A DNA stretch of 8,592 bases from an uncultured Flavobacteriales bacterium (GTDB lineage Bacteria > Bacteroidota > Bacteroidia > Flavobacteriales_E > Vicingaceae), in the NCBI GenBank assembly GCA_913059105.1, contig CAJXRL010000104.1, forward strand, positions 1-8,592, in the 5' to 3' direction. This document shows positions 1 through 5,987 of the stretch, piece after piece; position 1 is the stretch's first letter, and each line of letters begins with the position of its first letter. The notes under the pieces are model-generated. The model did not search any database. It had not been told where the DNA came from and saw only the letters and a list, made by a program, of their open reading frames with translations. The translations under genes were made by a program, and so were the position numbers.

Positions 1-48
1 TCTACACAGAGTAGATCGTCGGCAGCGTCAGATGTGTATAAGAGACAG
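1..48 (+). other. Illumina Nextera i5-side adapter (artefact, not genomic)
   Basis: Bases 1-7 match the 3' end of the P5 oligo (TCTACAC). Bases 8-15 (AGAGTAGA) match the Nextera i5 index usually called 504. Bases 16-29 (TCGTCGGCAGCGTC) are the read-1 primer segment, and 30-48 (AGATGTGTATAAGAGACAG) are the Tn5 mosaic end. The order and spacing are exactly those of a finished library molecule, so this is read-through adapter that was assembled into the contig. Genomic sequence starts at 49. The mosaic end should not be annotated as a natural transposon end. Confidence 0.98.
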
Positions 49-513
49 GTTTCAGATGCCATACTATTATATAAAGGAGAAGTTTATCAGTATGTTGGAG
101 ATGAAATTATTGTAGTATGGAGAGTACGGCAGACTAATTTAAATTGTCTTCGAAGCTTCTATAAAATGAAGGAAATTATTGAATCTAAAAGAGAAACGTA
201 TATATCGAGATATGGTCTGGTGCCAGAATTCAAAGCTGGCATTCACACCGGTAAAGTGATTGTAACAGAGGTAGGGAAGCAAAAAAAAGAAATTGTTTTT
301 CATGGAGACGTATTAAATACTACCTCAAGAATTGAGGGGAAATGTAATGACCTTAGCCAGGAATTGCTTATTTCTGATACCATGTTACAACATTTAGATT
401 TGAAAGGTGAGTTTAAAAGTCAAGAAAAAGGAGATATTGAGTTAAAAGGCAAGGCTCAAAAATTAAAACTTCATGGTATTTTACAAGCAACTAATTTGAA
501 GTCTGATGGATAA
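49..513 (+). CDS. Class III adenylate/guanylate cyclase, C-terminal fragment (5' end missing)
   Basis: This is the last 154 codons of a class III nucleotide cyclase, which makes cyclic nucleotide from a nucleoside triphosphate as a dimer. Visible motifs, numbered from base 49 as residue 1, are YVGDEIIVVW with the second metal-binding Asp at residue 18 (bases 100-102), the FKAGIHTGKV strand, and GDVLNTTSRIEG with the transition-state Asn90 and Arg94. The first metal Asp and any N-terminal membrane or sensor part lie off the contig. The positions that normally select the base hold Gln14 and Val83 instead of the Lys/Asp(Thr) of adenylate or Glu/Cys of guanylate cyclases, so the substrate is left open. 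An apparent GTG start at 34 lies in the adapter and is false. The stop is 20 bp before the AraC-type gene on the same strand, so the two are probably co-transcribed. Confidence 0.88.
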   Translation, partial: VSDAILLYKGEVYQYVGDEIIVVWRVRQTNLNCLRSFYKMKEIIESKRETYISRYGLVPEFKAGIHTGKVIVTEVGKQKKEIVFHGDVLNTTSRIEGKCNDLSQELLISDTMLQHLDLKGEFKSQEKGDIELKGKAQKLKLHGILQATNLKSDG

Positions 514-533
514 TTAAGAACTTAGCCGAAGTT

Positions 534-1679
534 ATGGATGTCATTTTTTTATTAGGAGCTACACAAGCTTTTTTTCTTGCTTTTCTAGCCTTTAACAAAA
601 AAGGGAAATCTACTGCGGATTATATCTTAGCTTTTTGGCTCTGTTTTATGGGGCTTCACTTATTAGATCATTACAGTTATTCAACAGGTATTGCTTATCA
701 ATATCCGCATATATTAGGGATTGGCGTGAGTTTTCCGCTTTTACAAGGTCCTTTGATGTTTCTTTACATCCAATTGATGATCACAAGAAACAATAAATTT
801 AAGTGGAGTTATCTATTACATGCCATTCCGTTCCTTTTCTTTACAGTTTATTTTTTATTTGATTTCTATTTTTTAACTACTGAAGGAAAACTGGCATATT
901 ATGCAAGAGAAGAAACAGATCCATCTATTGCTGTCAACTTTTTGTCATTTTTAAGCACCATGCTAGGTCCTATCTATGTGATCTGGTCATTGATTAAATT
1001 GAGGAAACACATAAAAAATATTTCAAATCGCTTTTCTTATACTGAAGAGATTGATTTAAAATGGTTAAAGCATGTATTAATTGGTCTTGGCTTTGTTTGG
1101 TTAACAGTGATGTTTTCCAATTTCTTTGGCCTTGTATTTCCAATTTTAGACGGAGATTTAAGCGGACACTTAATTTATCTATCATTAACTATAGCCATCT
1201 TTTTCTTGGGTTATTTCGGAATTCGTCAACAGGCAATTTACGTGAACCTATCAACTGCCGCCGAGCCTCCAATTATAGACATTGTTAAAGTCGAAGAAAA
1301 AAAGGAAGCCCAGTATAAAAAATCAGGTTTAAAAGACGAAGAGGCAAAAAAACACCTTCAAGAACTCATCGCGTATATGGATGGAGAAAAGCCTTACCTC
1401 AATGGGAAATTAAGTTTAAAGGAAGTGGCCGCTCATATAGATATATCGGTAAACCACCTTTCTCAAATAATTAATGAGCAACTATCAAAGAGCTTCTTCG
1501 ACTTTGTAAATGAATATAGAGTTGCAGAAGTGAAGAAGCAAATCGAAGAGATGAAGCATGAACAATTTACATTATTGTCGATTGCTTACAATAGCGGCTT
1601 CAATTCCAAGTCCAGTTTCAATAGTATTTTTAAGAAATTGACAGGACTTACCCCCTCCCAGTACATTTTTAATAAATAG
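534..1679 (+). CDS. Membrane-anchored AraC-family transcriptional regulator
   Basis: The 381-residue protein has two halves. Residues 1-230 form about seven hydrophobic helices (roughly 3-20, 28-46, 58-82, 91-113, 134-155, 178-200, 211-230) separated by short basic or polar loops. After a charged linker (about 240-280) comes an AraC-type DNA-binding domain. Its first helix-turn-helix is at about 292-313 (LSLKEVAAHIDISVNHLSQI) and its second at about 347-367 (LSIAYNSGFNSKSSFNSIFK), followed by the family's typical LTGLTPSQY ending. This membrane-AraC architecture is common in Bacteroidota. It presumably senses a signal in or across the inner membrane and controls nearby genes. The ATG at 534 is supported because the first hydrophobic helix begins directly after it. 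No Shine-Dalgarno is seen, as is usual for this phylum. The adjacent TonB receptor is the obvious candidate target, but that is inferred from position only. Confidence 0.9.
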   Translation: MDVIFLLGATQAFFLAFLAFNKKGKSTADYILAFWLCFMGLHLLDHYSYSTGIAYQYPHILGIGVSFPLLQGPLMFLYIQLMITRNNKFKWSYLLHAIPFLFFTVYFLFDFYFLTTEGKLAYYAREETDPSIAVNFLSFLSTMLGPIYVIWSLIKLRKHIKNISNRFSYTEEIDLKWLKHVLIGLGFVWLTVMFSNFFGLVFPILDGDLSGHLIYLSLTIAIFFLGYFGIRQQAIYVNLSTAAEPPIIDIVKVEEKKEAQYKKSGLKDEEAKKHLQELIAYMDGEKPYLNGKLSLKEVAAHIDISVNHLSQIINEQLSKSFFDFVNEYRVAEVKKQIEEMKHEQFTLLSIAYNSGFNSKSSFNSIFKKLTGLTPSQYIFNK

Positions 1680-1802
1680 GCTACATTCTAATTATCAATT
1701 AATTGTACGTCCTAATTCACAAGCATGTGTCCCGTCCTATAAGTCTGGTCGACAGCCTTCTTTATCTATCGTTGCTTTGCCCCATCAATTTAAAACAATG
1801 AA
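1680..1802 (+). promoter_or_regulatory. Intergenic region, probable promoter and operator of the TonB receptor gene
   Basis: These 123 bp between the regulator and the receptor contain no ORF. A 7-base direct repeat CGTCCTA occurs at 1708-1714 and 1733-1739, 25 bp apart, a layout that could suit an AraC-type protein, although 7 bases is short. TATCGTTG at 1767-1774 matches the Bacteroidota -7 element TAnnTTTG at all but one position, but I see no clear TTG at the expected -33 distance. No terminator hairpin separates the two genes, so read-through from the regulator is also possible. Confidence 0.3.
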
Positions 1803-4205
1803 ATGATGGATACACAAAACAAAAAAAACAATCCTATGACAACACAATCAAATTGGACTAGTAGAAATTTAAAAAAATCGCTTTTTTCTTTTCTTATGCT
1901 TTCTTCTATATTAGCATTCTCCCAAGAACTAACACAAACGGTAAGAGGGAAAATAACCGATGTTGATTTAAACCATCCGCTTATAGGAGCGTCAGTAATA
2001 ATCATTGGTTCCAATCCTATAAAAGGAGTTACTGCGGATCTTGACGGTTATTTTAAATTAGAGAACGTACCAGTAGGAAAAGTCTCTTTAGAATTTAGCT
2101 ATATCGGCTACGAAAAGAGAGTTATACCTAACCTTGAAGTGTTATCGGCTAAGGAAGTTGTGCTTGAGGTACAATTAACAGAAAGTGTAATTCAATTGGA
2201 TGATGTCGTAATTACTGGAGAGGCGAAAAGGAACGAATCCATTAATGAAATGGCAATCATAAGTTCTCGTCAATTTTCAACCGAAGAAACAAAACGTTAT
2301 GCGGGAACCATTAACGATCCAGCGCGTATGGCTGCAAATTTTGCAGGTGTAAGTGGAGATGCTAGTGGAAATAATGATATTGTAGTGCGAGGTAACTCGC
2401 CAAAAGGAATACTTTGGAGATTGGAGGGAATTGAGATTCCTAATCCAAATCACTTCTCTACCGAAGGTGCCACTGGAGGACCCGTTAATGCTTTAAATAG
2501 TAAAATGATTGCCAACTCTGAATTTATGAGTGGTGCTTTTGCGCCAGAATATGGGAATGCAACTTCCGGAGTCTTTGATATAAAATTACGTCAGGGGAAT
2601 AATGAACAAAGAGAATATTCTTTCGGGATAGGTTTGTTTGGAACTGACTTCACTGTAGAAGGGCCAATAAAGGAAGGTGGTAGAGCTTCATACTTGGCCA
2701 ATTACAGGTATTCATCTTTGGGTATGTTAGATGAATTGGGTGTTGTCGATTTCGGAGGAGTTCCTAAGTATCAAGACGCTTCTTTTAACTTTTACTTACC
2801 CACTAAAAAAGCAGGAGTATTTAAAGTATTTGGTTTAGCAGGTACGAGCAATATTTTAGACGAGGAAGAATATTCCGATGACAATGACTCAATTGTTGCC
2901 AAAGCTGATTTTGGGTCTCATTTGGGGTTTGTAGGAGTAAGCCATTCGTACTTATTAAATGAGCGAACGATTATTAAAAGTAACATTTCGTTTTCGAACC
3001 AAGGAACAAGTGCTACCAATGAAAAAAAATATGAGGAAACGAATTTTGAGATTGGGGAAGATGCAAAGTTTAATAAATCAACCATTAAGATCGCTACCAC
3101 AGTAAGTAAGAAAATTGATGCAAAGAATAAAATTAGCTTCGGACTCATCCACAGCTATCAAACTTATTCTTTCGATTACGAAGAGTTAACGCTTGCTAGA
3201 GAGTTTAAGTCAGTATTAGATGTTTCAGAAAGTTCGTCCTTTACACAGTTGAACGGAACTTTCAAACATCGCTTCAATGAAGATTTGAGCATGGTTGCAG
3301 GCATGCACTTCTTGCAATTGCATTTGAACAATTCATTTTCTATAGAACCACGATTGGGATTCAATTATAAAATTTCCAATACACAGACTTTAAGCGCAGG
3401 TTTTGGCGTACACAGCAAAATGGAATCCTTGCTTTATTATACCACCAACGTAACAGATGCCAATGGAAATGTAAGTCAGCCAAACAAAGATTTAAAATTG
3501 CCAAAAGCCCATCATTATGTTTTAGGATACGATTATCAATTTGCTGAAAACACACACTTGAAAACAGAAGTATATTATCAAAATTTATATAATGTAGGAG
3601 TAGAAAATGACATCAATAGTCAATACTCTCTAATAAATCAGTCAGATTGGTTTAGTGATAAAGAGTTGGTAAATGAGGGAAGGGGAAAAAATTATGGTAT
3701 TGAGTTCACCTTAGAACATTATTTTGCAAACGATTATTTCTATTTGTTCACCGCCTCTATTTACGAATCGCAATATTCTGCACTTAATAATAAATGGCAG
3801 AAGTCGAAATACAATGGAAACTACAATTCTAATTTCTTAATTGGTAAAGAGTTTAAAGTAGGAGCAGCAGCAAAAAACAAAACCCTCCTATTAAGTTCAA
3901 AAATAATGCTACAAGGCGGAAGCAGATACACTCCTATTGATTTGCAAGCTTCAATTTTAGCTGAGGAACAAGTAGATGAAAGTCCGATTTTATCAAAGAA
4001 AGGAGACGACATTTTTCAATTGAACGTAGCAGCAGCATACCGCGTAAATAAAGAGAAAACAACACATGAGCTGAAGTTTGAGATCTTAAATGCTACAGGC
4101 AATCAAGCAGTAGTAAGCGAGTGGTACAGCGAAGGTAGACAAGAGATAATTGTGACCAAGCAGCTTCCAATGCTTCCTAACTTCATGTACACTTTTAGTT
4201 TTTAA
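1803..4205 (+). CDS. TonB-dependent outer-membrane receptor with carboxypeptidase-regulatory-like domain
   Basis: This 800-residue protein is an outer-membrane active transporter driven by TonB/ExbBD. A signal peptide (hydrophobic core about 26-39, SLFSFLMLSSILAF) ends near S40/Q41. Residues 47-127 form the carboxypeptidase D regulatory-like beta-sandwich (VRGKITD...PLIGASVIIIGS...DLDGYFKLENVPVG...FSYIGYE). Then comes LDDVVITGE (132-140), resembling a Bacteroidota TonB-box/linker, a plug at about 150-262 (DIVVRGNSPKGILWRLEGIEIPNPNH), and a beta-barrel ending in the outer-membrane signature aromatic (YTFSF). Two other in-frame ATGs exist. The one at 1836 (Met12) gives a more normal n-region, so it may be the true start. 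No SusD homologue follows, so this is not a classic SusCD glycan pair, and the substrate cannot be deduced. The AraC-type regulator upstream is its likely controller by position. Length is typical of the family. Confidence 0.93.
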   Translation: MMDTQNKKNNPMTTQSNWTSRNLKKSLFSFLMLSSILAFSQELTQTVRGKITDVDLNHPLIGASVIIIGSNPIKGVTADLDGYFKLENVPVGKVSLEFSYIGYEKRVIPNLEVLSAKEVVLEVQLTESVIQLDDVVITGEAKRNESINEMAIISSRQFSTEETKRYAGTINDPARMAANFAGVSGDASGNNDIVVRGNSPKGILWRLEGIEIPNPNHFSTEGATGGPVNALNSKMIANSEFMSGAFAPEYGNATSGVFDIKLRQGNNEQREYSFGIGLFGTDFTVEGPIKEGGRASYLANYRYSSLGMLDELGVVDFGGVPKYQDASFNFYLPTKKAGVFKVFGLAGTSNILDEEEYSDDNDSIVAKADFGSHLGFVGVSHSYLLNERTIIKSNISFSNQGTSATNEKKYEETNFEIGEDAKFNKSTIKIATTVSKKIDAKNKISFGLIHSYQTYSFDYEELTLAREFKSVLDVSESSSFTQLNGTFKHRFNEDLSMVAGMHFLQLHLNNSFSIEPRLGFNYKISNTQTLSAGFGVHSKMESLLYYTTNVTDANGNVSQPNKDLKLPKAHHYVLGYDYQFAENTHLKTEVYYQNLYNVGVENDINSQYSLINQSDWFSDKELVNEGRGKNYGIEFTLEHYFANDYFYLFTASIYESQYSALNNKWQKSKYNGNYNSNFLIGKEFKVGAAAKNKTLLLSSKIMLQGGSRYTPIDLQASILAEEQVDESPILSKKGDDIFQLNVAAAYRVNKEKTTHELKFEILNATGNQAVVSEWYSEGRQEIIVTKQLPMLPNFMYTFSF

Positions 4206-4209
4206 ATAC

Positions 4210-4240
4210 AACCTGCCTATCTTAGATAGATAGGCAGGTT
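4210..4240 (+). terminator. Perfect 13-bp hairpin after the TonB receptor gene
   Basis: Left arm AACCTGCCTATCT (4210-4222) pairs perfectly with AGATAGGCAGGTT (4228-4240) around a 5-base loop. It begins 5 bases after the receptor stop codon. No T-run follows on the + strand (ACTTCACC), so it is not a textbook intrinsic terminator. It may instead end transcription with Rho, protect the mRNA 3' end, or be a dispersed palindromic repeat. Confidence 0.6.
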
Positions 4241-4264
4241 ACTTCACCATCTAACAACGATAAA

Positions 4265-4423
4265 ATGAATAAATGGACGCTATGGGCAATACTCGCCGGC
4301 ATGATATTCTTCAACATTCGACTTATACTCAAAGTATTTAAGAAAACAAATAAAAGACTCATCATGATTTTTATACTTAGCCTAGTAACCCTATTTATAT
4401 TTTATTCCCTATCGCCAAAATGA
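4265..4423 (+). CDS. Small two-helix membrane protein, 52 residues
   Basis: An ATG at 4265 opens a 52-codon frame ending at TGA 4421-4423. The peptide has two hydrophobic helices, about residues 5-23 (TLWAILAGMIFFNIRLILK) and 32-49 (LIMIFILSLVTLFIFYSL), joined by a basic hairpin KVFKKTNKR, and it ends SLSPK. The positive loop suggests both ends lie outside and the loop inside the cytoplasm. Its stop overlaps the next start as ATGA (4420-4423), which supports both as real genes that are translationally coupled. It starts 24 bp after the 13-bp hairpin. No family is recognised. It is shorter than common gene-calling cut-offs, so automatic annotation may omit it. Confidence 0.6.
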   Translation: MNKWTLWAILAGMIFFNIRLILKVFKKTNKRLIMIFILSLVTLFIFYSLSPK

Positions 4424-5013
4424 ATACTATACAAGCAACCTATGATTTTCAATGCGAATTGAATAATGACTTGAAATACCTTGAATTTAAAGTCATCAAG
4501 AACAAGTTTAGGGGAACACTTATCGATTTCAACGGCTGTATAATCCGTAATGGATATGGAAGTTCGCAGACTGAGGCATTGAATGACTTACACCGTAATT
4601 TAATATATAAAATTAGTAATCAAACAATTGAATTGAAAAATAGTAACACAACTAACACGTTAAATTTAGAAAATATGAGAAAATTAATAGTCGCAATGCT
4701 AATAATCTTAAGCGGTCAGCTATTCGCAAAAACAACAGGCCCAAAGCATGACTTAATTCCTGTAAAAAAGCAAATTGAGACATTATTGAAAAGCTCAGAT
4801 ACGCCAGTTTACCAAGACGTTATTGTTATGGTGAAATTTAAATTATCTGAAAACGACGAAATTATAGTAACGTCAATTGCTTCCAATGAATATGAGATTA
4901 CAAACTTCATTAGAACATCATTAAATAATAAAGTACTTCTAATAGATAAATCAAGCAATTCTAGATTTTACTCTATTCCCGTGCGATTTATAGCAAGAGC
5001 CTATAAAAATTAA
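4420..5013 (+). CDS. Two-part ORF: small cytoplasmic module joined to a signal-peptide protein (unknown function)
   Basis: The frame has 197 codons but reads as two proteins. Residues 1-85 look cytoplasmic, with a beta-beta-alpha stretch (LEFKVIKNKFRGTLIDFNG... TEALNDLHRNLIYKI) that only loosely recalls HicB-like folds. At Met86 (base 4675) a normal signal peptide begins (MRKLIVAMLIILSGQLFA), followed by a 94-residue exported domain with a VIVMVKFKLSENDEIIV ... IRTSLNNK ... YSIPVRFIA pattern that resembles the alpha/beta arrangement of TonB C-terminal-like domains. The start at 4420 is supported by the ATGA overlap with the upstream small gene, and the start at 4675 by the signal peptide. Either both products are made, or a stop codon was lost and two genes fused, or the first half is not translated. 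I cannot decide which from the sequence alone. Confidence 0.6.
   Translation: MNTIQATYDFQCELNNDLKYLEFKVIKNKFRGTLIDFNGCIIRNGYGSSQTEALNDLHRNLIYKISNQTIELKNSNTTNTLNLENMRKLIVAMLIILSGQLFAKTTGPKHDLIPVKKQIETLLKSSDTPVYQDVIVMVKFKLSENDEIIVTSIASNEYEITNFIRTSLNNKVLLIDKSSNSRFYSIPVRFIARAYKN
4675..5013 (+). other. Probable internal start giving a 112-residue exported protein
   Basis: This ATG lies inside the longer frame and starts a classic signal peptide with a basic n-region (MRK), a hydrophobic core (LIVAMLIILSG) and likely cleavage near FA/KT. The exported part is short, lysine-rich and has no cysteine or lipobox, so it is probably periplasmic or secreted. The 23 bases at the start (4661-4683) match the equivalent stretch at the next gene's likely start in 18 of 23 positions, mostly through shared A/T. 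This is the more conventional gene model if only one product is made. Confidence 0.5.
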
Positions 5014-5075
5014 GGAACCGAAATTCCATGAAAAATCAAACTAGTAAAACAATGAAATCATTAAAATTAAAGAAC

Positions 5076-5222
5076 ATGAAAAAGAGGATCATCAAGAGAG
5101 CAGCAATAATTGTATTGGTACTAACAAGTCAAATTTCGATTGCTCAAAGTGGAGAATCAAACATAAAGCTTGCACAAGAATCGAAAGAAGTATTAGACAA
5201 CACTTTCCCAACAATAAAATAA
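5076..5222 (+). CDS. Small exported peptide, 48 residues (unknown function)
   Basis: The frame is open from an ATG at 5028, with further ATGs at 5052 and 5076. I chose 5076 because it starts a compact signal peptide: basic MKKRIIKRAA, core IIVLVLTSQI, likely cleavage after IAQ. This leaves a mature peptide of about 24 residues (SGESNIKLAQESKEVLDNTFPTIK spans residues 25-48), hydrophilic and without cysteines. It follows the preceding exported-protein gene by 62 bp on the same strand (14 bp if the 5028 start is used), so co-transcription is likely. No family is recognised. It could be a remnant of a longer exported protein that has lost its 3' part, since the downstream DNA is a decaying gene. 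Confidence 0.45.
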   Translation: MKKRIIKRAAIIVLVLTSQISIAQSGESNIKLAQESKEVLDNTFPTIK

Positions 5223-5244
5223 CCCCTTAAACAACCAAATTCCG

Positions 5245-5753
5245 ATGACCTTAGAAAGAAAACTAGTAAAAGTGTTCAATTTAACAGATGAAAACTGGAT
5301 GAAACATGCCAACCCATGGAGCGTTTGAGCAAGGTATTCTGTTCTTCCGCTAATTGTGTTTACTTTCTGGAGTAGGATTTGGATTGGCTGGTGGTGGCTA
5401 GTACCTGGAGTTTTATCCATTTTTTGGGTGTTTTTTAATCCCGTCTTTTCCCTAAGCCAAGATCAACTAAAAATTGGGCATCCATACCTGTAATGGGAGA
5501 AAGAGTTTACATTAATCGAGATAAAATTGACCTACCGGAACATCATAAGCTTGCGCTCTTTAAAATTCTAAATATGATCTCTTCACTTGGTATGTTGTTG
5601 TCCACTTGGGCAATCGTATACTATTCAGTCTGGGGAGCAATAGTAAGAGTGACATTGGCTTATTTAGAAAAAAGTTGGTATTTAAATCGCACGGTATGGT
5701 TGTATGAGGACATGCGAGAAGTAAATGAAGAATATAAGAGTTGGTATTTTTAG
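5245..5753 (+). pseudogene. DUF6653-like membrane protein gene, broken by a nonsense codon and a 1-base deletion
   Basis: Reading from ATG 5245 gives 27 residues ending HANPWSV, then in-frame TGA at 5326-5328. The frame continues ARYSVLPLIVFTFWSRIWIG WWWLVPGVLSIFWVFFNPVF and then shifts at the T-run 5446-5449. Adding one T restores FFPKPRSTKNWASIPVMGER and joins the frame ending at TAG 5753, for a protein of about 169 residues. I recognise the whole as DUF6653-like from NPWSV-W-TR, the Trp-rich hydrophobic hairpin, NWASxxVxGERVxxNRxKIxxPxHH and WYLNRTVWLYEDM. The TGA replaces the expected Trp, consistent with TGG to TGA. The restored protein would have about four membrane helices. The 86-codon frame from 5493 is only the surviving 3' half, not a separate gene. 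Two independent lesions make sequencing error unlikely. Confidence 0.85.
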
Positions 5754-5987
5754 TAATTCATCATTTTTTAAGAAAGAGCTAAATTTAATTCAACTAACTC
5801 GATAAGATAATTGGTTGAGAAAATAGGTCCCGTATTACATATCAGAACACCAAAGGATTTTCATTATTAGTGATGCAGTAACGGGTTGAAATAGAAATTC
5901 TGAAGACTTGTACGCTCTAAATCATGTTCGCATGCGCCTTGAACCATGGCCGTTGTGTCCTGAAAATTGGACAGTCAATTTTCAATT
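5754..5987. other. Intergenic stretch without recognisable genes
   Basis: These 234 bp separate the + strand pseudogene from the - strand ORF. Frames on both strands are short; the longest I followed is a 26-codon - strand frame at 5867-5947 with no support. CCCGTATTAC at 5829-5838 and GTAACGGG at 5878-5885 form an imperfect inverted pair too distant to interpret. A small palindrome near the right end is listed separately. The region looks like decayed or non-coding DNA. Confidence 0.6.
5963..5982 (-). terminator. Weak hairpin just past the - strand ORF
   Basis: AAAATTG (5963-5969) pairs with CAATTTT (5976-5982) around a 6-base loop, 5 bases beyond the stop of the - strand ORF. The stem is AT-rich but its - strand 3' arm ends in TTTT. 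An overlapping palindrome TGTCC/GGACA (5956-5960 with 5969-5973) is also present. It could act as a weak terminator. Its significance is uncertain. Confidence 0.3.

Noticed and set aside
5326..5328. In-frame TGA read as selenocysteine or as Trp by code change
   Set aside because: A frameshift further on in the same gene already destroys the frame, and no other gene here shows in-frame TGA. A nonsense mutation is simpler.
5193..5420. 75-residue - strand ORF
   Set aside because: It lies over the well-recognised pseudogene on the + strand and shows no family features, so it is a shadow frame.
5446..5449. Programmed ribosomal frameshift at the T-run
   Set aside because: There is no recognisable slippery heptamer or downstream structure, and the upstream stop codon would prevent most ribosomes from reaching it.
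5493..5753. Independent 86-residue gene
   Set aside because: It is the 3' half of the broken DUF6653-like gene; its ATG is an internal Met in the VMGERVYIN segment.
5867..5947. 26-codon - strand frame
   Set aside because: It is too short, with no signal peptide, membrane helix or supported neighbour relation.
5956..5973. TGTCC/GGACA palindrome as an insertion-sequence end
   Set aside because: The arms are only five bases, no second copy bounds a transposase gene, and no target-site duplication was seen.
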